This document shows positions 58,391-64,000 of a stretch of DNA of 64,000 bases, piece by piece; positions within the stretch are counted from its first letter, which is position 1; every line of letters starts with the position of its first letter. This DNA comes from Streptomyces sp. TN58 (GTDB lineage: Bacteria; Actinomycetota; Actinomycetes; Streptomycetales; Streptomycetaceae): positions 3,219,501-3,283,500 of the forward strand of contig NZ_CP018870.1 of the NCBI RefSeq assembly GCF_001941845.1. The letters run 5' to 3'. Under the pieces are notes generated by a model. That model searched no databases. It had not been told where the DNA came from and saw nothing but the letters and a program-made list of their open reading frames with translations. Both the position numbers and the translations under genes were made by a program.

Positions 58391-58437
58391 GTTCATACTG
58401 AAACGGTTTGGGCGCGGCCCATTTTCTTCGTATGAAC
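58391..58437. promoter_or_regulatory. 8-bp inverted repeat upstream of the purine permease gene
   Basis: GTTCATAC (58391-58398) and GTATGAAC (58430-58437) flank 31 bp, just upstream of the permease ribosome site (start 58454). May be an operator or a leader RNA stem. Confidence 0.45.
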
Positions 58438-58453
58438 CACCAATGAGGACCGT

Positions 58454-59914
58454 ATGAGCACCCCGGCCCCCGCCCCCGCCCCCGCCACTCCGGAGCCCTC
58501 CCCCCGGGTCCCCTCCGGCGGGATGGACCGCTTCTTCAGGATCTCCGAGCGCGGCTCGACCGTGGCCCGCGAGGTCCGCGGCGGTTTCGCGACCTTCTTC
58601 GCCATGGCGTACATCATCGTGCTGAACCCGATCATCCTGGGCAGCGCGAAGGACATGTACGGCCACCAGCTCGACAGCGGTCAGCTCGTGACGGCCACCG
58701 TCCTGACGGCCGCCTTCACCACGCTCCTCATGGGCGTCATCGGCAACGTCCCCATCGCGCTCGCCGCCGGCCTCGGCGTGAACACCGTCGTGGCCCTCCA
58801 GCTCGCCCCGCGCATGAGCTGGCCCGACGCGATGGGCATGGTGGTCCTGGCCGGCTTCGTCGTCATGCTGCTGGTCGCGACCGGACTGCGCGAGCGCGTC
58901 ATGAACGCCGTCCCGCTGGGCCTGCGCAAGGGCATCGCCATCGGCATCGGCCTGTTCATCATGCTGATCGGCCTCGTCGACTCCGGCTTCGTCTCCCGCA
59001 TCCCGGACGCCGCGCACACCACGGTCCCGCTCCAGCTCGGCGGCGACGGCCACCTCGACGGCTGGCCCGTCCTGATCTTCGTGATCGGCACGCTGCTCAC
59101 CCTCGCCCTGCTGATCCGCAAGGTCCCCGGCGCGATCCTGATCTCCATCGTCGCCATGACCCTCGTCGCGGTCGTCGTCCAGCTCGTCGCCGACCTGCCC
59201 GGCTCCAGCTGGGGCCTGACCGTCCCGGCCTGGCCCGGCAACCCGGTGGCGGCTCCCGACTTCGGGCTCGTCGGCGAGGTCAGCCTCTTCGGCGGCTTCG
59301 CCAAGGTCGGGGTGCTCACCGGCATCCTCTTCGTCTTCACCGTGCTGCTGTCCTGCTTCTTCGACGCCATGGGCACGATCCTGGGCGTCGGCGACGAGGC
59401 CAAGCTGATCGACAAGACCTCCGGCGAGTTCCCCGGCATCAACCGGGTCCTGTTCGTCGACGGCCTCGCCGTCGCCTCCGGCGGTGCCACCTCCTCCTCG
59501 GCCACCACCTGCTTCGTGGAGTCCACGGCCGGTGTCGGCGAGGGTGCCCGTACGGGCCTGGCGAACGTCGTGACCGGCGCGCTCTTCGCCGTGGCGCTGT
59601 TCCTCACCCCGCTGGCCACCATGGTCCCCTCGCAGGCCGCCACGCCCGCGCTGGTCGCGGTGGGCTTCCTGATCCTGGCGGGGTCGGTCAAGGACATCGA
59701 CTGGAGCGACTTCACCATCGCCGTCCCGGCCTTCCTGGCCATGGTGATGATGCCCTTCACCTACTCGATCACCAACGGCATCGGCATCGGCTTCATCGCC
59801 TTCAGCGTGCTGCGCCTGGCGACCGGCAGGGGCCGCGAGGTCCCCGCCGCCATGTACGTCGTGTCGGCGGTGTTCGTCTTCTACTACGCGATGCCCGCGC
59901 TCGGCCTCGGCTAG
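58454..59914 (+). CDS. NCS2 purine permease, AzgA-like
   Basis: 486 aa, about 12-14 hydrophobic helices. FATFFAMAYIIVLNPIIL (about 46-63) and the central FDAMGTILGVGDEA with GGATSSSATTCFVESTAGV are signatures of the AzgA (adenine/guanine/hypoxanthine:H+ symport) group rather than the uracil/xanthine group. Pro/Ala-rich N-terminal extension of 24 residues. ATG 58454 with GAGGA upstream. No purine catabolic gene is adjacent. Confidence 0.92.
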   Translation: MSTPAPAPAPATPEPSPRVPSGGMDRFFRISERGSTVAREVRGGFATFFAMAYIIVLNPIILGSAKDMYGHQLDSGQLVTATVLTAAFTTLLMGVIGNVPIALAAGLGVNTVVALQLAPRMSWPDAMGMVVLAGFVVMLLVATGLRERVMNAVPLGLRKGIAIGIGLFIMLIGLVDSGFVSRIPDAAHTTVPLQLGGDGHLDGWPVLIFVIGTLLTLALLIRKVPGAILISIVAMTLVAVVVQLVADLPGSSWGLTVPAWPGNPVAAPDFGLVGEVSLFGGFAKVGVLTGILFVFTVLLSCFFDAMGTILGVGDEAKLIDKTSGEFPGINRVLFVDGLAVASGGATSSSATTCFVESTAGVGEGARTGLANVVTGALFAVALFLTPLATMVPSQAATPALVAVGFLILAGSVKDIDWSDFTIAVPAFLAMVMMPFTYSITNGIGIGFIAFSVLRLATGRGREVPAAMYVVSAVFVFYYAMPALGLG

Positions 59915-59949
59915 CCGGACACCCCCTGGGGCCGGCCTCCCGGGCGACC

Positions 59950-60132
59950 TCAGGTCAGCCCGTAGAACTTCTCCGTCTCGTCGACGGCCGCCTTGAAGCG
60001 CTCGTCGAAGTCATCGCGAATGAGCGTCCGGACCACATAGTCCTGGACGCTCATTCCGCGTTTGGCCGCATGGATCCGGAGCCTGTCGAGGAGCTCCCCG
60101 TCTATGCGCACGCTCAGCACATGTGTCCCCAT
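59950..60132 (-). CDS. ribbon-helix-helix (CopG-like) protein
   Basis: 60 aa from ATG 60132 (MGTHVLSVRIDGELLDRLRI). The strand-helix-helix pattern LSVRIDGELLDRLRIHAAKR / SVQDYVVRTLIRDDF is that of antitoxin-like MetJ/Arc DNA-binding proteins. No toxin gene follows. It is divergent from the MarR gene; the 142-bp gap may be shared regulation. The longer frame to 60222 is not used, since the conserved core starts at 60132. Confidence 0.75.
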   Translation of the reverse strand: MGTHVLSVRIDGELLDRLRIHAAKRGMSVQDYVVRTLIRDDFDERFKAAVDETEKFYGLT

Positions 60133-60237
60133 GGCGAAAGAGTCGGTGCAGAGGACGCGTACGCGTGTCACTTTCGGCCGCCGACTCACCCGTACGAGTG
60201 ACGGGGCACATACCGGGTGCATGACCAGGAAAACCCG

Positions 60238-60275
60238 GTGTTCCTTAGCGAGAGTAATGAGTTATTCTAAGTACA
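60238..60275 (+). promoter_or_regulatory. MarR promoter/operator region, likely leaderless
   Basis: TATTCT at 60263-60268 lies 7 bp before ATG 60275 with no ribosome site, so the message probably starts at or near the start codon. Overlapping it is CTTAG ... CTAAG (60244-60273) with an inner AATGAGTTATT, a plausible autoregulatory MarR site. Confidence 0.45.
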
Positions 60276-60712
60276 TGCATGACCTCTCCCATGGCGACGA
60301 CGCTGCCGCCGTGAACGATCTCCGCTCCGCCGTCATGCGGCTGGGACGGCGTCTGAAGCACCAGCGCGTCGACGAGTCGCTGAGCCCGACCGAGATGTCG
60401 GTCCTCGGCACCCTCGCCCGCTGCGGCCAGGCCACACCCGGCGAACTCGCACGGCGGGAGCACGTCCAGCCGCCGTCGATGACGCGCATCGTCGCGTTGC
60501 TGGAAGCCAAGGGACTGGTCACGCTGGAACCGCACCCCGACGACCGCCGCCAGAAGGTGGTCCGCCAGACGGAGGAGGCCGAAGCGATGCTCGAAGAGAG
60601 CCGCCGCAAGCGCAACGCCTTCCTGGCCGGGCTCGCGGCAGAGCTGACCGAGGACGAATGGGCCAAGCTGCGCGCGGCCGCACCCGTCCTGGAGAAGCTC
60701 GCACACCTGTAG
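60275..60712 (+). CDS. MarR family transcriptional regulator
   Basis: 145 aa from ATG 60275 (MHDLSHGDDAAAVNDLRS). Winged helix about 35-105: LSPTEMSVLGTLARCGQATPGE (helices) and RREHVQPPSMTRIVALLEAKGLV, wing HPDDRRQKVV. The pair with a downstream MFS exporter (25-bp gap) suggests drug- or metabolite-induced export. The in-frame ATG 60257 is an alternative; neither start has a ribosome site. Confidence 0.9.
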   Translation: MHDLSHGDDAAAVNDLRSAVMRLGRRLKHQRVDESLSPTEMSVLGTLARCGQATPGELARREHVQPPSMTRIVALLEAKGLVTLEPHPDDRRQKVVRQTEEAEAMLEESRRKRNAFLAGLAAELTEDEWAKLRAAAPVLEKLAHL

Positions 60713-60737
60713 GAACGACGCCAGGAGGCGAACGCTT

Positions 60738-62144
60738 TTGAGTACGGGAAACGGAGCAGACTCCGCACCCGGCCACATATCCACCCCGACTACCGCCGCG
60801 ACCCCCGCAGCACCCGCGGCAAGCACGGCCCCCGCGGCCCCCGCGGCCCCCGCACCGCCCGCGAGCGGGAACTCGATGTTCAGCTCGCTGAGGATCCGGA
60901 ACTACCGGCTCTTCGCCACCGGCCAGGTCGTCTCCAACACGGGCACCTGGATGCAGCGCATCGCCCAGGACTGGCTGGTCCTCTCACTGACCGGCTCCGC
61001 CTCCGCCGTCGGCATCACCATCGCCCTGCAGTTCCTGCCGATGCTGGTGTTCGGCCTCTACGGAGGCGTACTCGCCGACCGGCTGCCCAAGCGGCCCCTC
61101 CTCCTCGCCACCCAGAGCGCGATGGGCCTGACCGGTGTCGCGCTGGCCGTGCTCACCCTCGCCGGCCACGTCGAGGTCTGGCACGTCTACCTCGCGGCAC
61201 TCGTCCTCGGCCTGATCACCGTCGTCGACAACCCGGCCCGCCAGACGTTCGTCCCCGAAATGGTCGGCAAGGACCAGGTCGCCAACGCCGTCAGCCTCAA
61301 CTCGGCCAACTTCCAGTCCGCCCGGCTGGTCGGCCCGGCGATCGCCGGCGTGCTGATCACCGCCGTCGGCTCCGGCTGGGCCTTCCTGCTCAACGGCCTC
61401 TCCTTCGCCGCGCCGATCGCCGGACTGCTGATGATGCGGACGAAGGACCTGCACCCGGTCGAGCCCCGGCCCCGCGCCAAGGGCCAGCTGCGCGAAGGAC
61501 TGCGCTACGTCGCCGGCCGGCCCGAGCTGGTCTGGCCGATCGTGCTCGTCGGCTTCATCGGCACCTTCGGATTCAACTTCCCCATCTGGCTGTCGGCGTT
61601 CGTGAGCGACGTCTTCCACGGCGACGCGGGCACCTACGGGCTCTTCAACACCCTGATCGCGGCCGGCTCCCTCGCGGGCGCCCTGCTCGCCGCCCGGCGC
61701 GGGCACTCCCGCCTGCGGCTGCTGGTCGCCGCGGCCGCGCTGTTCTCCGTGCTGCTGCTCGTGACGGCCTTCGCCCCCGGCTTCTGGCTGTTCGCCGCGC
61801 TGCTCGTGCCCATCGGCGTCTTCGGCCTGACGGTCAACGTGACCGCCAACTCCAGCGTGCAGATGGCCACCGACCCCGAGATGCGGGGCCGGGTCATGGC
61901 CCTCTTCATGATGGTCTTCACCGGCGGCACCCCGCTGGGCGCCCCGCTGCTGGGCTGGATCACGGACACCTACGGGGCACGCGTCGGCATGGCCTCCGGC
62001 GCCCTGATCTCCCTGGCCGCGTCCCTGGCGGTCGCGGCGGTCCTGGCCCGCGTCGGCAACCTCCGGCTGCGGGTCGACCGGCACGGGGTGGCCTTCGTCC
62101 CGGCCGCCGTTCCGCGCCGCCGCGAACTGGTGACGGTCGCGTAG
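60738..62144 (+). CDS. MFS transporter (EntS-like exporter)
   Basis: 468 aa starting at TTG 60738, preceded by AGGAGG with a 9-bp gap. A 45-residue Ala/Pro/Thr-rich cytoplasmic start is followed by about 12 hydrophobic helices. NYRLFATGQVVSNTGTWMQR and TVVDNPARQTFVPEMVG are typical of the MFS_3 (enterobactin exporter EntS-type) group. Probably exports a drug or siderophore under MarR control; substrate not known. Confidence 0.9.
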   Translation: MSTGNGADSAPGHISTPTTAATPAAPAASTAPAAPAAPAPPASGNSMFSSLRIRNYRLFATGQVVSNTGTWMQRIAQDWLVLSLTGSASAVGITIALQFLPMLVFGLYGGVLADRLPKRPLLLATQSAMGLTGVALAVLTLAGHVEVWHVYLAALVLGLITVVDNPARQTFVPEMVGKDQVANAVSLNSANFQSARLVGPAIAGVLITAVGSGWAFLLNGLSFAAPIAGLLMMRTKDLHPVEPRPRAKGQLREGLRYVAGRPELVWPIVLVGFIGTFGFNFPIWLSAFVSDVFHGDAGTYGLFNTLIAAGSLAGALLAARRGHSRLRLLVAAAALFSVLLLVTAFAPGFWLFAALLVPIGVFGLTVNVTANSSVQMATDPEMRGRVMALFMMVFTGGTPLGAPLLGWITDTYGARVGMASGALISLAASLAVAAVLARVGNLRLRVDRHGVAFVPAAVPRRRELVTVA

Positions 62145-62236
62145 CGGCCGTCACCACCCAGGCGGGAGCCGCGCACTGCCCTCCGGGCAGGCCGGCCCCG
62201 CCCCCGCGGCCGGCGCGCACGGCATACGCTCACCGC

Positions 62237-62794
62237 ATGAGACTGTTCGCGGCCGTTCTGCCGCCCGAGGAGGCCGTCGCCGAGCTGCGGGAAGCCGTAC
62301 GGCCGCTCCGCGACGACCGGCTGACCTGGACCGTGCAGGCCGGCTGGCACTTCACGCTCGCCTTCATGGGCGAGGTGGCCGACGACACGCTCCCCGAGCT
62401 GCACTCCCGCCTGGAGCGGGCGGCCCACCATACGGCGCCCTTCGCTCTGCGCCTGCACGGCTGCGGCCACTTCGGCGACCGCGCCCTGTGGGCGGGCGCC
62501 GCCGGGGAGCTCGACGCCATGCGCCTGCTAGCCGACCGGGCCGACGCCGCCGCGCGGCGGGCCGGAGTCCCGATGGAGCGGCACCGCCGGTACACCCCGC
62601 ACCTCACCCTGGCCCGCAGCCACCGTGCCACCACCCCGCTGCGTCCGTACCTGGACGCCCTCGCGGACTTCGAGGGCACGCCGTGGCAGGTCGACACCCT
62701 CAGCCTGGTCCGCAGCCACCTGCCCGCGAGCGGGGTGCCGCGCGAGCAGCCCCGCTACGAGACGGTGCGCGCCTGGCCGCTGCGAACGCCGTGA
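62237..62794 (+). CDS. thpR: RNA 2',3'-cyclic phosphodiesterase
   Basis: 185-aa 2H phosphoesterase (LigT/ThpR family). The two HxTx motifs are HFTL (about residues 37-40) and HLTL (about 122-125), with MRLFAAVLPPEE at the start. Hydrolyses 2',3'-cyclic phosphates in RNA ends. Its stop codon is inside the terminator hairpin at 62791-62827. Confidence 0.95.
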   Translation: MRLFAAVLPPEEAVAELREAVRPLRDDRLTWTVQAGWHFTLAFMGEVADDTLPELHSRLERAAHHTAPFALRLHGCGHFGDRALWAGAAGELDAMRLLADRADAAARRAGVPMERHRRYTPHLTLARSHRATTPLRPYLDALADFEGTPWQVDTLSLVRSHLPASGVPREQPRYETVRAWPLRTP

Positions 62795-62827
62795 GGCGGC
62801 CCGTCCCGCAGGGACGGACCGCCTCAC
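62791..62827. terminator. bidirectional hairpin terminator
   Basis: GTGAGGCGG (62791-62799) pairs with CCGCCTCAC (62819-62827), and inside CCGTCCC (62801-62807) pairs with GGGACGG (62811-62817), loop of 3 nt, one mismatch. Sits between converging thpR and the M23/FG-GAP gene. Confidence 0.9.
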
Positions 62828-62840
62828 GTGTTCAGGGTGG

Positions 62841-64000
62841 TCACCAGCCGCCGGTGCCGATCTCCTTGCGGGCGCCGAGGCCGCCGGAGCCGGTGCCCGG
62901 GTAGAGGAACAGCTTGCCGGTGGAGTTCTGGACGGCGATCAGGTCGTCGGAGAGCTGCGAGTTCAGCAGGTCGCCGCCGATCAGGTCGGACATGCCGTTC
63001 CAGCCGCCGGAGCCGATCATGACGCGCGGGCTCAGGTAGCCCTTGTCGCCGGGGTACAGGAACAGCTTGCCCGTGGACTTCTCGACCGCGACCAGGTCCT
63101 GGCGGCCGCTGTTGTTGAGGTCCATGCCGGTGAGGTTGGACATCCCGTTCCAGCCGCCCGAGCCGATCTCCTTGCGGGAGGCGAGCTGGCCGGTGGAGGT
63201 GCCGGGGTAGAGGTACAGCTTGCCGGTGGCCTTGTCGACGGCCGCCAGGTCGGCGATCTTGTCGCCGTTGAGGTTGAGGGCCGTCAGGCTGGACATGCTG
63301 TTCCAGCCGCCCGTACCGATCAGGACGCGGCTGCCGCCCGAGGCGATCGTGGAGTTGTCGGCGCCCTTGTAGAGCCACAGCTTGCCGGTGGACTCCTCGA
63401 CCGCGGCGATGTCGTCCTTGCCGTCGCCGTTGAAGTCGCCGCCCGTGAGGTTGGACATGCCGTTCCAGCCGCCCGAGCCGAGCAGGACGCGGTTGCCGCC
63501 GGAGGCGATGGTGCCGGTGGAGGCGCCCTTGTAGAGCCACAGCTTGCCGGTGGACGCCTCCACCGCGGCGACGTCGACGACGTTGTCGCCGTTGAGGTCG
63601 GCCGAGGCCAGGTCGACCATGCCGGTGGAGCCGGTACCGCCGTCGCCCGGTCCCTCGGGCTTCGGCTCGGGGGCCTTGGTGGCGCAGTTCTTGCTGGTCA
63701 GCGACTTCGACCAGCTTCCGGAGCCGCTGAAGACGCTGCCGTTGAAGACCGTGCGGCGGTCGACGAGGTCGTGGCGCTGCTCGTAGTGGAGGTGGGCGCC
63801 GGAGGAGTTGCCGGTGCTGCCGACGATGCCGATCTGCTGTCCGGCCTTGACGGTCGCGCCGCTGGAGACGTTGAAGCCGTTGAGGTGGGCGTAGACGGTG
63901 GACCAGCCGCTGCCGTGGTTGATGACCACGTACTTGCCGTAGCTGGAGCCGCCGAGGTCCTTCACCTTGGACACGACACCGTCGGCGCTCGCCACGACGG
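62841..64000 (-). CDS. M23 peptidase / FG-GAP repeat protein, N-terminus beyond the window
   Basis: 386 codons visible, running past the right edge. The N-terminal visible part is an M23 (LytM) domain: VVINHGSGWSTVYAHLNG and the metal pair GAHLHYE, which cut peptidoglycan cross-bridges; the first metal His and the signal peptide are outside. Then a Pro/Gly linker and five or six VCBS/FG-GAP repeats of about 50 residues with calcium-like loops (ADLNGDNVVDVAAV, GDFNGDGKDDIAAV) ending in TGKLWLYKG or TGKLFLYPG. Probably secreted. In Streptomyces such fusions are common and act on cell walls. Confidence 0.88.
   Translation of the reverse strand, partial: VVASADGVVSKVKDLGGSSYGKYVVINHGSGWSTVYAHLNGFNVSSGATVKAGQQIGIVGSTGNSSGAHLHYEQRHDLVDRRTVFNGSVFSGSGSWSKSLTSKNCATKAPEPKPEGPGDGGTGSTGMVDLASADLNGDNVVDVAAVEASTGKLWLYKGASTGTIASGGNRVLLGSGGWNGMSNLTGGDFNGDGKDDIAAVEESTGKLWLYKGADNSTIASGGSRVLIGTGGWNSMSSLTALNLNGDKIADLAAVDKATGKLYLYPGTSTGQLASRKEIGSGGWNGMSNLTGMDLNNSGRQDLVAVEKSTGKLFLYPGDKGYLSPRVMIGSGGWNGMSDLIGGDLLNSQLSDDLIAVQNSTGKLFLYPGTGSGGLGARKEIGTGGW

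Noticed and set aside
58311..58453. Purine riboswitch before the NCS2 permease gene
   Set aside because: The conserved junction bases and three-way layout of purine riboswitches are not found; only one simple inverted repeat is visible.

Overview
The window is a stretch of a high-GC actinomycete chromosome, almost certainly Streptomyces. Most reading frames have G or C at nearly every third position, GTG starts are common, and ATGA or TGATG stop/start overlaps link genes. Several proteins are typical of the genus: the iron regulator DmdR1, an ECF sigma factor with a zinc-binding anti-sigma partner, an RsbW-type ATPase, an EF-hand protein and the TPR regulator upstream of a prim-pol gene. The order purU, dmdR1, SIS isomerase, pdxH, citrate synthase, carboxylase operon, serC resembles the conserved central arm of Streptomyces chromosomes (from memory, not a search). 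Both window ends cut genes: an acyl-CoA dehydrogenase at the left and an M23/FG-GAP protein at the right.

1-9.8 kb: an acyl-CoA catabolic cluster of unknown substrate (three acyl-CoA dehydrogenases, an SDR, a cyclase-fold hydrolase, an amidohydrolase and an acyl-CoA ligase). It is arranged as two divergent pairs. Both divergent intergenic regions carry copies of one 17-bp palindrome, so I infer a single TetR-type regulon. A small anchored protein and an anti-sigma-like ATPase interrupt it. 9.8-11.7 kb: an island bracketed by inverted copies of an elaborate repeat and holding a Phd-like antitoxin, a NUDIX remnant and a small ORF. 11.9-24.5 kb: sigma/anti-sigma pair, EF-hand protein, purU, a solute-binding lipoprotein, a repeat-rich membrane protein, a TPR regulator, prim-pol, and an ABC exporter. 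24.5-31.2 kb: hydrolase, dmdR1, a SIS sugar isomerase with a DasR-like site, a PAS/GAF protein, a 12-codon ORF with a near-perfect ribosome binding site, pdxH and citrate synthase.

31.2-40.3 kb: one leftward operon for a biotin-dependent acyl-CoA carboxylase pathway (TIGR03084 protein, AtuA-like protein, carboxylase beta and alpha, acyl-CoA dehydrogenase, enoyl-CoA hydratase, TetR). Most genes are joined by 4-bp overlaps, with a palindrome at the operon head. 40.6-42.3 kb: a CocE-like hydrolase. 42.4-44.3 kb: a second island, in which a GNAT gene lies between two nearly identical inverted copies of the same repeat family. 44.5-50 kb: DUF1801 protein, EamA exporter, a YdiJ-like FAD/Fe-S oxidoreductase divergent from serC. 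50.2-64 kb: a sacsin-like ATPase protein, a 176-bp palindromic element, GDSL hydrolase, PadR with a divergent NTF2-like gene, a CtpE-like P-type ATPase, DUF2530 protein, an AzgA-like purine permease, an RHH protein, MarR/MFS pair, thpR, and the truncated M23/FG-GAP protein.

The least explained structure is the four-copy composite repeat (about 9.95-10.29, 11.33-11.67, 42.50-43.04 and 43.85-44.28 kb). Each copy has a palindromic head of about 145-148 bp, with a compensatory base change between copies, and a tail of 63-65-bp tandem units. The copies occur as two inverted pairs, heads outward and tails facing one to three small cargo genes. No tRNA, rRNA, CRISPR array, transposase or integrase gene was seen.
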